From the NCBI GenBank assembly GCA_964474295.1, contig CAYYRN010000001.1, positions 45,522-109,521 of the forward strand: a DNA stretch of 64,000 nucleotides, read 5' to 3'. This DNA is from SIG575 sp964474295. GTDB taxonomy: Bacteria > Bacillota > Clostridia > Oscillospirales > Acutalibacteraceae. The notes under the pieces are model-generated. The model saw nothing but the letters and a program-made list of their open reading frames with translations, had not been told where the DNA came from and did no database searches. Below, one piece after another: positions 41,148 to 50,349 of this stretch; position 1 is the stretch's first letter; each line of letters starts with the position of its first letter. The position numbers and the translations under genes were made by a program.

Positions 41148-42827
41148 TTATTTTATTATTATTAAAGCATTTGCTTCTCTGAGATTAATCGTCTGCCCTG
41201 TTGAAACAATAGAATCCACTGTTATCTCGTTTGTTTTTGCTCTTCCCGCAAACAAAATTCCCTGCGGAGAGCTTGCCGTTTTCACGAAGTCGGAGCTGAG
41301 AAAAATTCTGCCGCTTGTGTCGCTGACATTCGATTTTACTTTAAGTTTAAAGGTTACGATTGTTTCTTCATTTTCAAGTGCGGTAAGCACCGTGCCTTGA
41401 GAGGGCATTGCTTTCCACGTTGCGAAAGCGATTTTATATCGGTTTTTTGCATTATCGCTCGTCCAATATTCCTGATTTGAATTTTTCGCATACATACTGT
41501 CGGGGGACTTCCAGTTTCCGCTTGTGCTGTAGGCATTTTCGGAAAGTGTGCCTTTAAAATCAAGGAAAGAAGAAACGTTGTTTTCATCCGTTCCCACAAG
41601 CTCAAAAACTCTCGAATCGTAAATTACGGGGACGGAAGCCGCAACAATTTTGTAATTCGTTTTAAGCTTTACGCTGACAGTTATGACATCCCCTGCTTTA
41701 ACCTCGGTTTTATCGGGGACTATTCGGAAATCGGCGGTATATTTGCTTTCGCCCGCAAGCTCTGTCGCTTTGACAGTTGTTTTTTTCTCCTCCTCGACAA
41801 CATTTTGCGAACTGTTTTTCTCTGTCGTCTTTTCGTTCTTTTTGGTTGTTGTCGGTTTTTGCGATGAAGTCGAAGGATTTACTGTGGTAAACTCCGGCTG
41901 TTTTCCCACGCTGACATAAATTGTAACGGAGGTGTCGGCTTTCACCTTTTCTCCCTTAGGTATGCTTTGCGAAATTACAATTCCCGATGCAACGGAATCA
42001 CTGTACTGATTTTTAATTTGAACTTTAAGTCCCAAACTTTCGAGCGTAGTCTTTGCCTGCGACCTTGTTAAATAAACAACCGACGGCATTACAATTTCAA
42101 CGTCGCTTGCTTTGCCCTTACTTATTGCGACCTCGACTGTTGTGTATTCCGGTGCTTTTGCTCCTGACTGCGGAGTTTGGCTGATTATTTTACCTTTCGG
42201 CACGCTGTCGCTGAACTGTTCTTCGACAACAGAAATGTACAGCTTGCCGTTAAATAATTTAATTGCCTCAGCCAACGTTTTTCCCGTAACGGACGGCACG
42301 GTGACGGTTTTGTCGGATTTTTCTTTATCGTTTTTGCTGACGGTAACGGTGATTGTCGAGCCTGTCTGTCCTTTGCCGGATTGACTTTGAGAAATAACCG
42401 TCCCCGAAGCAAATTTGTCGGACGAAGCTTCCTCTATCTCGACTTTAAAGCCTGCGTTTTTTAAAACTTCAACCGCCAAATCCTTATCGTAATTTTTTAC
42501 TTCCGGTATGGAAACCTCAACGGATTTTTCACTTATCGTGACATTTACAACGCTTCCTTTTTCCGCTTTTTCACCGGCTTCGGGTGTCTGCTCAAGCACA
42601 GTGTTTTCATCAACCTCATCATTTATTTCTTTTCGGGTAATGCAAATTGTAAGCTCGGATTTTTCAAGCAATTCCTGTGCCTGCTGTACATCCATATTTA
42701 CAATTTCCGGCACCTTAACGGACTTAAAGCCAAGCACTCTTGTCAAAGCAAAAACAATCACGGCAAGCAAAACCGCAGACACGGCAATGATGACGGGCTT
42801 TGAAAAAATCTTTTTCTTGAAATTCAT
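41148..42827 (-). CDS. PASTA-repeat protein with C-terminal cohesin-like module
   Basis: A 559-residue protein from ATG 42827 (GGAAAGGAA upstream). It has a membrane anchor at about 10-30, four PASTA domains (about 37-102, 103-172, 178-246, 250-316; each with a GxVxxQxPxxG-like element such as GKIISQTPQSG), a Thr/Ser/Lys-rich linker (about 320-368) and a cohesin-like module (370-550) with VTVSVKLKTNYKI, PVIYD, GNWKSP, EYWT and YKIAFATW. PASTA domains usually bind muropeptides in PrkC-type kinases, but there is no kinase domain. The layout suggests a wall-bound display of the cohesin-like module, as inference. Confidence 0.82.
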   Translation of the reverse strand: MNFKKKIFSKPVIIAVSAVLLAVIVFALTRVLGFKSVKVPEIVNMDVQQAQELLEKSELTICITRKEINDEVDENTVLEQTPEAGEKAEKGSVVNVTISEKSVEVSIPEVKNYDKDLAVEVLKNAGFKVEIEEASSDKFASGTVISQSQSGKGQTGSTITVTVSKNDKEKSDKTVTVPSVTGKTLAEAIKLFNGKLYISVVEEQFSDSVPKGKIISQTPQSGAKAPEYTTVEVAISKGKASDVEIVMPSVVYLTRSQAKTTLESLGLKVQIKNQYSDSVASGIVISQSIPKGEKVKADTSVTIYVSVGKQPEFTTVNPSTSSQKPTTTKKNEKTTEKNSSQNVVEEEKKTTVKATELAGESKYTADFRIVPDKTEVKAGDVITVSVKLKTNYKIVAASVPVIYDSRVFELVGTDENNVSSFLDFKGTLSENAYSTSGNWKSPDSMYAKNSNQEYWTSDNAKNRYKIAFATWKAMPSQGTVLTALENEETIVTFKLKVKSNVSDTSGRIFLSSDFVKTASSPQGILFAGRAKTNEITVDSIVSTGQTINLREANALIIIK

Positions 42828-42943
42828 ATTTTCATTTCCTTTCCGACTGCAATTTTTATCAAGCTTTGCCGCAGTCAAACAAAGAATTAAACCTCAAAAA
42901 TTATATCAAAACATCACTTGTTTTTCAACGGATATTTTTTCCT

Positions 42944-45007
42944 TTAAATTACGCCTCTGAAATAAAGTCCTCTTGTAAATTTCTCATCGCTTTTTTCACG
43001 CAAAATATATTTTTCGATAATGCTTTGACATTCATCTTTTGTTTCCCTTGTAAAAAACAAAACGCAGAAATCGGGTGTTTTGAATTTTGAAAGCTCGTCA
43101 AAAATATAAATCGGGACACTGTTGAGAATTTCGCTTGTTCCCGATGAACAGTCCACGGCAAATTCAAAGCCTTTTCTGTCAACGAGTTTTCCGCTTTTTT
43201 TGCATTTATCGCAGCCTAAAACATTTTTTACGGGACAATTTCTCGTAAGCATCAGCGGAAGATTGCCGTAACAAATTATTCCGGTTTTAATTTTATTTTT
43301 TATTCCGTTAATCTGTCTGACTGTCATTTCGGGTGACAAAACAGCTTCATCCGCAAAGTGCTTTTCCCAAAGGTTCAAGGACAAACCGTTAAAAATGTTT
43401 GAGCCGAATCCCGCCGTAATTTTTCCGCCTGCGTTTTTGACAATTACCGCAGAATCAAGCGTTGCGCAAAAAAATCTTTCAACACCGATATCGAGAAGAT
43501 TTTTTACTTTGCTTTTAACTTTTTCTTCGTTTCCGAAAATTCCCCTCGGCATATCGCAGCAAACTTCTTCTCCCCTTGAAAGCAAATTTTCATAAGCCTT
43601 TTCGGAAATATTCAAAGGCAAAACAGCGGTGAATTTTTCGGGCAATTTATCGGGAATTTGATTTTCGTTTTTAAAAAACAAATAAGTTTTTTCGATTTTT
43701 CTTTTTTCCCTTGTTTCAAAAAAAGTTTCTGTTTTTTCCTGCAAAAAGTCTGTTGCCTTTGGTGTGTTTTTTTCGAGAATTTTTTCGGATATTTTTTCCA
43801 CAGCTTCACGTCTTAATTTGTTCAACACCGAAAGGGGTACGGACAATCCCGCCGATATATCCGCTTCGATTTTTCCCGAATAAAACTGTGTGCCTCCGAG
43901 CTTTGAAAGCTGACGCACAATATCCGCTTCGGTTATTTCTCTGTTTATTGCTTTTTCCGCTTTGCAGTCCGAAACAATTTCCGTGCATATTCCGCCACAT
44001 TCCGCCCTAAGAAAAACATTTTCGTTTTCACACATTTTAAAATGAAAATCCATTTTAAATTTTGCTTTTTCTTTTTCGTATAAAAGCGAAAGAGATTCAA
44101 GCACATCTTTTGCGGAAACGACATCCTCTTTGAGCCTTGTGCCGAACATTTCGGAATTTCGGTTATCCGTATAATACCCGTCCGTAAAGCCGGAGCGTGA
44201 AAACACGGCACGCAAAGCCTGTTCTGTTTTTTCGTCGGTTTTATGTAAAAGCCGATTTTTACAGCAAGTAACTGCCGCCGCAACATATTCGGGACGTTTC
44301 ATCCTGCCTTCGATTTTGAAAGATTCAATTCCCATTTCTTCAAGCTCATTTAAGTAGGGTATAAGCGAGTTGTCTTTAAGGCTCAAATCATATCTTTCGC
44401 TGCCGGCGGCACTAAAGGGAAGTCTGCACGGCTGTGCGCAAAGGCCTCTGTTTCCGCTGCGTGAGCCGAGCATAGCACTCATATAGCACTGTCCCGAAAC
44501 CGACATACACAACGCTCCGTGTACAAAAACCTCAAGCTCTATATTGCAATTTTTTCGCAAATTTTCAATTTCCCGCTTAGTCAGTTCTCTCGGAACAACT
44601 GCTCTTGAAAAGCCGATGCTTTCCAAAAAGTTGATGCCCCCCGATGTCTGAACCGACATTTGGGTTGATGCGTGAAGATGAGCGGCGGGGGCAAGACGCT
44701 TGATTTTTTCGACAAGCGACAAATCCTGAATTATAAAGGCGTCTATTCCGATTTTTCCGCAAAAGGAAATCAGTTCTTCCGCTTCTTTCTGCTCCTCGTC
44801 CGAAATGAGAGTGTTTAGGGTAAGGTACACCTTAACACCTCTTTTATGACAGTATTCAACAGCCTCGGCAAGCTCTTCCCTGCCGAAATTTTTCGCGTTT
44901 CCTCTTGCGTTAAAGCTTTCGCTGCCCAAATAAACAGCGTCGGCACCGCATCTTACCGCCGCCAAAAGTGATTCGTATGACCCAGCAGGTGCTAAAACTT
45001 CGCTCAT
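42944..45007 (-). CDS. U32-family peptidase (long DUF3656-type form)
   Basis: A 687-residue protein of the U32 peptidase family. LAPAGSYESLLAAVRCGADAVYLG at residues 5-28, ELEVFVHGALCMSVSGQCYMS near 155 and GNRGLCAQPCRLPF near 183 (conserved Cys) define it. The C-terminal half is the extra region found in long clostridial members. U32 proteins include collagenase-annotated enzymes and the RlhA/TrhP RNA-hydroxylation factors. An RNA-modification role is at least as likely as proteolysis. It follows zapA by one base, a common clostridial arrangement. Confidence 0.88.
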   Translation of the reverse strand: MSEVLAPAGSYESLLAAVRCGADAVYLGSESFNARGNAKNFGREELAEAVEYCHKRGVKVYLTLNTLISDEEQKEAEELISFCGKIGIDAFIIQDLSLVEKIKRLAPAAHLHASTQMSVQTSGGINFLESIGFSRAVVPRELTKREIENLRKNCNIELEVFVHGALCMSVSGQCYMSAMLGSRSGNRGLCAQPCRLPFSAAGSERYDLSLKDNSLIPYLNELEEMGIESFKIEGRMKRPEYVAAAVTCCKNRLLHKTDEKTEQALRAVFSRSGFTDGYYTDNRNSEMFGTRLKEDVVSAKDVLESLSLLYEKEKAKFKMDFHFKMCENENVFLRAECGGICTEIVSDCKAEKAINREITEADIVRQLSKLGGTQFYSGKIEADISAGLSVPLSVLNKLRREAVEKISEKILEKNTPKATDFLQEKTETFFETREKRKIEKTYLFFKNENQIPDKLPEKFTAVLPLNISEKAYENLLSRGEEVCCDMPRGIFGNEEKVKSKVKNLLDIGVERFFCATLDSAVIVKNAGGKITAGFGSNIFNGLSLNLWEKHFADEAVLSPEMTVRQINGIKNKIKTGIICYGNLPLMLTRNCPVKNVLGCDKCKKSGKLVDRKGFEFAVDCSSGTSEILNSVPIYIFDELSKFKTPDFCVLFFTRETKDECQSIIEKYILREKSDEKFTRGLYFRGVI

Positions 45008-45008
45008 C

Positions 45009-45368
45009 TTATTTTACCGTTTTTTTAGCTTTAAGCTTTTCGATTTCAGCCTTGAGCTTTTCGTTTTCTTTTCTTACAATTTCAAAATTCAACTTTGAAT
45101 CCTCGGCATCCGCAAGATATCCCGAAATCTGCGAACGCAGCACCTCGATATCTTTTTCCGATTTTTTTGCACTGTCGGCATATTCAAGAGCTGTCAGCAC
45201 GGCGGCTTGAGCAAACGTTACCCTTTTGCTTGCCGAAAGGATTTCACTCATTTTGGAATCGATTTCGTCACCGAGCTGTTTTACCTGTGCAATCGGGTTA
45301 TCGGTTGCGATTGGGAAATCCTGACCGCAAATATGAAGTACAACTCTGTTTCTTTTCATATCATTCAT
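45009..45368 (-). CDS. zapA: Cell division protein ZapA
   Basis: A 119-residue protein with the ZapA N-terminal domain (RVVLHICGQDFPIATDNP near residue 6, then QVKQLGDEIDSKMSEI) and a C-terminal coiled coil (about 75-119). ZapA bundles FtsZ filaments at the division site. Two in-frame ATGs exist (45368 and 45359); the first is kept. A TATAAT box lies at 45404-45399 upstream on the same strand. Confidence 0.9.
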   Translation of the reverse strand: MNDMKRNRVVLHICGQDFPIATDNPIAQVKQLGDEIDSKMSEILSASKRVTFAQAAVLTALEYADSAKKSEKDIEVLRSQISGYLADAEDSKLNFEIVRKENEKLKAEIEKLKAKKTVK

Positions 45369-45504
45369 CTCTTTCTTTAAAAAATTTACACCTACTGTAT
45401 TATACTATATATTTTGTGCAGAATAAAGAGGTAAAATATATTTTTAAAAATTCCCGTATTTTTTTAATTTTTAAAATATATCTATATTAATATTGTTCTT
45501 GCTA

Positions 45505-45533
45505 TTGAATTTTCCCGTTTTTTAGTGTAATAT
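45505..45533 (+). promoter_or_regulatory. Promoter of the glycogen phosphorylase gene
   Basis: TTGAAT (45505-45510) and TAATAT (45528-45533) with a 17-base spacer, 55 bases before the ATG. GGAGG precedes the start. Confidence 0.6.
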
Positions 45534-45588
45534 ATACAACAGAAACAATAAAAACGGCACTTTTTAAATAAATTTTTGGAGGAATAGT

Positions 45589-48000
45589 ATGAAATACGCT
45601 CTTACAAAGAAGCAAGCACAGGAACTCATTACAAACAATCTTTCACATTATTTCGGTGTCACTCCCGAAGATGCCACATACGAGCAGTTTTACAAATCGG
45701 TGGCAATGATTGTAAGAGAAATGATGCGTGACGGCAGAAAAGAATTTGAAGAAGTTGCCGACAAAGCAAATTCAAAAAGAATTTACTATCTTTCAATGGA
45801 ATTTCTTATGGGCCGTTCGCTTAAAAACACTCTGTACAATTTAAACCTTACAAAAACCTTCAACTCGGCATTAAAGGATTTCGGAATAGTCCTTGATAAG
45901 CTGTACGAATGTGAACCCGATGCGGGACTCGGCAACGGCGGTCTCGGCAGACTTGCCGCTTGCTACCTTGACGGTCTTGCAACGCAGGGGTATCCCGCTA
46001 TGGGTTACTCGATTCTTTACGAATTCGGAATTTTCAAGCAGCTTCTTGTTGACGGCTGGCAAAACGAATTGCCCGATAATTGGCTGCCGGGCGGTGAAGT
46101 TTGGCTTTCGCAGAAGGAAGACCAATCCGTTGAAATTCTTCTCGGCGGTGATGTTGTTGACACTTGGGATAACAAATATCATCACGTTGAAATTAAAAAC
46201 CCGACAAAAATCAAGGCTGTACCTTATGATATGTACGTTGCGGGTAAGGACGGCAAAGGCGTAAGCGTTCTTCGTCTTTGGTCGGCAAAGGCTCCCGGAA
46301 TCAATATGGAAGAATTTAATAACGGCAACTATCTTCAAGCCGTTGAAGAAAACGCTATGGCTGAGGTTATCAGCAAAGTGCTTTATCCCGAAGATAAACA
46401 CCCGGAAGGAAAAAGCTTGCGTCTTAAACAGCAATATTTCTTTGTTTCCGCTTCAATCCAGGATATTATCAGCCGTCACTTGAAAAAATACGGTTCACTC
46501 GATAATCTTCCCGAAAAGGTAGCCGTTCACATCAACGATACGCACCCGACACTTGCCATCCCCGAAATTATGCGTATTCTTCTTGACGAATGTGGCTACG
46601 GTTGGGATGACGCTTGGAATATTGTCACAAAAACCGTTGCTTACACAAACCATACGGTAATGAAAGAAGCTCTCGAATGTTGGCCCGTAGGTCTTTTCAG
46701 AATGTTGCTTCCCAGAATTTACCAAATTGTTAAAGAAATAGACAACAGATACCGTTCTTTCGTTTGGAACTCAACGGGCGATGCAAACAAGGTTGAGGAA
46801 ATGGCAATTGTTTCCGGTGACGAAACGGTTATAAGAATGGCAAATCTCTGCGTTGCGGCTTGCCACAGTGTAAACGGTGTTTCCTCACTTCACAGTCAGA
46901 TTCTTAAAGATACCGTTTTCAACAGCTTTTACAACATTACTCCCGACAAATTCAAAAATGTCACAAACGGAATCGCACACAGACGTTGGCTTTGCCAATC
47001 AAATCCGAGACTTTGCGAAATGCTTAACGGTCTTATCGGAGAAGGCTACGTTTACAATGCAGAAGAGCTTGAAAAGCTCCGCAAATATTCCGATGATTCA
47101 TCCGTTCTCGACGAGCTTGCAAAAATCAAAACGGCAAACAAAGCAGATTTTGCAAAGCTTGTAAAACAGACAAACGGCATTACAATTGACCCCAACTCCG
47201 TTTTCGATGTTCAGGTAAAACGTTTGCACGAATATAAGCGTCAGCATTTGAACGCTTTCAATATTCTCGCAAGATACCTTGCCATTAAATCAAACCCGAA
47301 CGGCAATTGGGTTCCGAAAACTTACATCTTCGGTGCAAAAGCGGCCCCCGGATATGAAATGGCAAAACGTATCATCAGCTTTATTTCCTCGCTTGCGGAT
47401 ATGATTAACAACGATTCCTCCATAAACGGTCTTTTGAAGGTTGTTTATATGCAGGAATATAACGTGACAATGGCGGAAAAGCTTATGCCCGCCGCCGACA
47501 TCAGCGAACAGATTTCGCTTTGCGGAACAGAAGCAAGCGGAACAGGCAATATGAAGCTGATGATAAACGGTGCGATAACCATGGGTACGCTTGACGGTGC
47601 AAATGTCGAAATCAACAGAGCTGTAGGAAACGAAAATATGTTCCTTTTCGGTATGCGCACGGAAGAAGTCAGAAAGCTTCAGCAAAGCGGCTATGTGCCG
47701 ATGAATTATTATCAAAACAACGCAGAACTTCACGCTGTTATCGACTATATTCTCGGCGGAATAAACGGCAAAAAATTCCCCGAAATCGCAGCTACCATTC
47801 TCAACCACGACCCGTATATGGTGCTTGCCGATTTTGCGGATTATTCAAAAGCTCAAAAACTTTCCGACAGTGTATGGCAGGATAAAGAAAAGTGGAACAA
47901 AATGTCACTTGAAAATATTGCCGGTGCGGGAGTTTTCGCCGCAGACAGAGCAATCAACGAATATGCAAAAAATATTTGGAATGCCCACAGTGCGTTTTAA
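45589..48000 (+). CDS. glgP: Glycogen/alpha-glucan phosphorylase
   Basis: An 803-residue GT35 enzyme of normal length that releases glucose 1-phosphate from alpha-1,4-glucans using phosphate and PLP. YYLSMEFLMGRSL near residue 65, GNGGLGRLAACYLDG near 114, HINDTHPT near 315, RVKRLHEYKRQ-type segment (VKRLHEYKRQHLN near 545) and EASGTGNMKLMINGA near 645 (PLP Lys) are the hallmarks. Monocistronic, ended by a very strong hairpin. It fits storage-glycogen use by a fermenter. Confidence 0.96.
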   Translation: MKYALTKKQAQELITNNLSHYFGVTPEDATYEQFYKSVAMIVREMMRDGRKEFEEVADKANSKRIYYLSMEFLMGRSLKNTLYNLNLTKTFNSALKDFGIVLDKLYECEPDAGLGNGGLGRLAACYLDGLATQGYPAMGYSILYEFGIFKQLLVDGWQNELPDNWLPGGEVWLSQKEDQSVEILLGGDVVDTWDNKYHHVEIKNPTKIKAVPYDMYVAGKDGKGVSVLRLWSAKAPGINMEEFNNGNYLQAVEENAMAEVISKVLYPEDKHPEGKSLRLKQQYFFVSASIQDIISRHLKKYGSLDNLPEKVAVHINDTHPTLAIPEIMRILLDECGYGWDDAWNIVTKTVAYTNHTVMKEALECWPVGLFRMLLPRIYQIVKEIDNRYRSFVWNSTGDANKVEEMAIVSGDETVIRMANLCVAACHSVNGVSSLHSQILKDTVFNSFYNITPDKFKNVTNGIAHRRWLCQSNPRLCEMLNGLIGEGYVYNAEELEKLRKYSDDSSVLDELAKIKTANKADFAKLVKQTNGITIDPNSVFDVQVKRLHEYKRQHLNAFNILARYLAIKSNPNGNWVPKTYIFGAKAAPGYEMAKRIISFISSLADMINNDSSINGLLKVVYMQEYNVTMAEKLMPAADISEQISLCGTEASGTGNMKLMINGAITMGTLDGANVEINRAVGNENMFLFGMRTEEVRKLQQSGYVPMNYYQNNAELHAVIDYILGGINGKKFPEIAATILNHDPYMVLADFADYSKAQKLSDSVWQDKEKWNKMSLENIAGAGVFAADRAINEYAKNIWNAHSAF

Positions 48001-48032
48001 TTATGGGTTAAATAAAAATTTTCAGACAGGAT

Positions 48033-48090
48033 AAAATCAGAGGATTCTTTTGGTGCAAATTGCGAAAAGCCAAAAGAATCCTTTGATTTT
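48033..48090. terminator. Very strong terminator after glgP
   Basis: A 21-bp stem with a single G-T wobble (core AGGATTCTTTTGG / CCAAAAGAATCCT) and a 16-base loop, ending in a T-rich run. Confidence 0.85.
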
Positions 48091-48183
48091 TTACCGATTA
48101 CTTTATGAAAACCGCCGAACGGCTTTTTTGAATTGAAAAATTTCAAAACACGGTGTAATATGGTTTTGTGAGGAGGGGAAAAA

Positions 48184-48615
48184 ATGGAATGTAAAATTAT
48201 AATCGATAAAGACCGTAAAGAGGAGGTGGTGGTTTATGCACATAAAAAAACTTCACTGACAGAGCAAATCGAACGTCTTGTTTTTGATGAGGCAATCGAA
48301 CTTATAGGATATAAAAACAAGGAAGCGTTTCGGCTGGATTTAAACGAAGTCTGCTGTTTTTTGAGTGAGCAAAATAAGGTTTACGCATTGCTCGGCAATG
48401 ACAGATTTCGGTTAAAATGCCGTCTGTATAACCTTGAGGAAAAGCTTTCGGAAAACTTTGTAAAAATAAATCAATCCTGCATCGCAAACATCCGAAAAAT
48501 CCAAAGGTTCGATGCGTCGGTTTCGGGTTCGCTCATTGTTAAATTCAAAAACGGATACAGCGATTATGTTTCACGCAGACAGTTAAAAAACGTAAAAGAA
48601 AGGATCGGTATATAA
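48184..48615 (+). CDS. LytTR-domain transcriptional regulator
   Basis: A 143-residue DNA-binding protein. Residues 45-140 are a LytTR domain (VCCFLSEQNKVYAL near 57, NFVKINQSCIANIRKIQ near 91, GYSDYVSRRQLKNVK near 124). There is no receiver domain, so it is not a classic response regulator. It is followed two bases later by a DUF3021 membrane protein. This LytTR/DUF3021 pair is widespread in Bacillota and often autoregulated, with the membrane partner thought to restrain the regulator. GAGGAGG precedes the ATG. Confidence 0.88.
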   Translation: MECKIIIDKDRKEEVVVYAHKKTSLTEQIERLVFDEAIELIGYKNKEAFRLDLNEVCCFLSEQNKVYALLGNDRFRLKCRLYNLEEKLSENFVKINQSCIANIRKIQRFDASVSGSLIVKFKNGYSDYVSRRQLKNVKERIGI

Positions 48616-48617
48616 CT

Positions 48618-49034
48618 ATGAATAAATATTTTAAAGATTTTCTTCACAGGGGTTTGTTGTTCGGAGGCTTCGGCCCGATTATTGCGGGAGCGATATATTG
48701 GATAATTTCCGAAACGGAAAGCGGCTTTTCTCTCACGGGACGTGAAGTTTTCACGGCAATCATCACAACTTATTTTTTGGCTTTCCTGCAAGCAGGAGCA
48801 AGTGTGTTCAATCAAATTGAAAGCTGGCCTGTTCCGAAATCGCTCCTGTGCCATTTTGCAATCGTTTACGCAGCGTACACGGGAACGTACATTCTTAACT
48901 CCTGGATACCTTTTAACATTAATATTATTATAATCTTCACTTTGATTTTTGTTGTGTCGTATTTTATCATTTGGTTTGCCGTATATTTTTCGGTCAGGGC
49001 GGCAAGCAAAAAGTTGAATTTAAAACTGAAATAA
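48618..49034 (+). CDS. DUF3021 membrane protein, partner of the LytTR regulator
   Basis: A 138-residue membrane protein with four predicted helices (about 15-32, 48-66, 75-95, 98-122) and a basic C-terminal tail. RGLLFGGFGPIIAGAIYW near residue 12 and the overall size match the DUF3021 family. The two-base spacing from the LytTR gene implies coupled translation. By analogy with other LytTR regulatory pairs, it may hold the regulator at the membrane until an unknown signal arrives. Confidence 0.85.
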   Translation: MNKYFKDFLHRGLLFGGFGPIIAGAIYWIISETESGFSLTGREVFTAIITTYFLAFLQAGASVFNQIESWPVPKSLLCHFAIVYAAYTGTYILNSWIPFNINIIIIFTLIFVVSYFIIWFAVYFSVRAASKKLNLKLK

Positions 49035-49058
49035 AAAAGCGTAAACCGAATTAGATGC

Positions 49059-49088
49059 GAGCTGTAAAAACACAAGTTTTTACAGCTC
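49059..49088. terminator. Hairpin terminator, copy 3 of the repeated palindrome
   Basis: A 13-bp perfect stem (GAGCTGTAAAAAC / GTTTTTACAGCTC) with a 4-base loop, followed by CGTTTTTA, 25 bases after the DUF3021 stop. Confidence 0.78.
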
Positions 49089-49174
49089 CGTTTTTATATC
49101 TTTTATCTTTGTTTTTTACTCAGATACTTTCATATTATATAATAAATGTCTGTGAAGCTTGTAAAAACTGCTGA

Positions 49175-49203
49175 TTGATAAATTCGATAACCTGTGATAT
49201 AAT
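49175..49203 (+). promoter_or_regulatory. Extended -10 promoter of the LysR-type gene
   Basis: TTGATA (49175-49180) and TGATATAAT (TATAAT at 49198-49203) with a 17-base spacer, about 65 bases before the ATG. Confidence 0.7.
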
Positions 49204-49268
49204 TTTCTTCGGACGGTATAATCAACCTGCAAAAAAGTACGACTGTATCGTCTGAGGGAGGCTTACGG

Positions 49269-50189
49269 ATGAATATTCTTCATATGAAATATGCGGTTGA
49301 AGTGGCAAGAGCAGGTTCTTTGAACAAAGCGTCGGAAACGTTGCTTATCGCACAGCCTAATTTGAGCCGTTCGATTAAAGAGCTTGAGGCCGATTTGGGA
49401 ATTGCCATTTTTGAACGTACCGCAAAGGGAATGTTCCTTACTCCCGAAGGAGAAAAGTTTATCGGTTACGCAAAAGATATTCTCAAACAAATCGAGCAGG
49501 TTGACGAAATGTATAAAAAGGGAATTTCCAAAAAACAGAAATTTTCGATTTCCGTTCCGAGAGCCTGCTATATTTCGGAAGCTTTTGCCAAATTTTCAAA
49601 GACTCTTTCGGATGAGCCTGCCGAAATTTTTTATAAGGAAACAAACTCACAAAGAGCAGTAAACAACATTTTAAACCATGATTACAAGCTCGGCATAATC
49701 CGTTATGCGGAAAATTACGATAAGTATTTCAAAGTAATGCTCGAAGAAAAAGGTTTAAGCTACGAAATGGTAACCGAGTTTACTTACAGTCTTATAATGA
49801 GTGCCGAAAGTCCTTTGGCTCAAAAAGAAGAAATAACGTTTGACGATTTAAGAGGGTATATCGAAATCGCACACGCTGACCCGTACGTTCCTTTGCTTCC
49901 GTTGGCGAAAGTCGTAAAGGAGGAGCTGCCCGACAACATAGACCGACGGATTTTCATTTTTGAAAGAGCAAGCCAGTTTGATTTGCTTTCCGAAAATCCC
50001 GAAACCTTTATGTGGGTGTCGCCTGCACCCGAAAAAGTGTTAAAGAGGTATAACCTTGTTCAAAAGAAGTGCGTGGACAATAAAAAAGTCTATAAGGATG
50101 TTTTGATATATCGAAACGGATATAAGTTGACTAATATTGACAAAAAATTTATTACCGAATTGTGTGAATCTAAGCGAAAACACATATAA
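49269..50189 (+). CDS. LysR-type transcriptional regulator
   Basis: A 306-residue regulator with the LysR N-terminal helix-turn-helix (KYAVEVARAGSLNKASETLL, then QPNLSRSIKELEADLG, FERTAKGMFLTPEGE) and a substrate-binding domain from about 92. GAGGGAGG precedes the ATG. It lies 160 bases upstream of adhE in the same direction but has its own strong promoter. Control of adhE is possible though not shown. No effector can be inferred. Confidence 0.92.
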   Translation: MNILHMKYAVEVARAGSLNKASETLLIAQPNLSRSIKELEADLGIAIFERTAKGMFLTPEGEKFIGYAKDILKQIEQVDEMYKKGISKKQKFSISVPRACYISEAFAKFSKTLSDEPAEIFYKETNSQRAVNNILNHDYKLGIIRYAENYDKYFKVMLEEKGLSYEMVTEFTYSLIMSAESPLAQKEEITFDDLRGYIEIAHADPYVPLLPLAKVVKEELPDNIDRRIFIFERASQFDLLSENPETFMWVSPAPEKVLKRYNLVQKKCVDNKKVYKDVLIYRNGYKLTNIDKKFITELCESKRKHI

Positions 50190-50300
50190 AATTTTCAATA
50201 AATGCTTAATTTTCAGCCATTTTACCGGTAATTTTACGGGGTATATCAAAAATTATAACCCCGGATAAACATTTTAGTATTTCCTAAACCGACAGAAGTG

Positions 50301-50316
50301 TGTTAAAATAATAACA
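50301..50316. promoter_or_regulatory. Putative Rex (NADH/NAD+ redox repressor) operator upstream of adhE
   Basis: TGTTAAAATAATAACA is a TGTTA-N6-TAACA palindrome matching the core of the Rex site TTGTTAAnnnnTTAACAA. It covers a plausible -10 box (TAAAAT, 50304-50309) and ends 33 bases before the adhE ATG. Confidence 0.65.
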
Positions 50317-50349
50317 ATCTCAAAACAGTGAACATTTAGGAGGATAATG

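Noticed and set aside
40594..41400. Long plus-strand open frame running through the N gap
   Set aside because: It crosses unknown bases and is antisense to the lipoprotein and PASTA genes; it has no ribosome site and low-complexity Phe/Ser content.
9684..49088. Mobile insertion elements or CRISPR repeats as the source of the repeated palindromes
   Set aside because: Elements are only 30-39 bases, single at each site, with no transposase, spacer array or target duplication seen.
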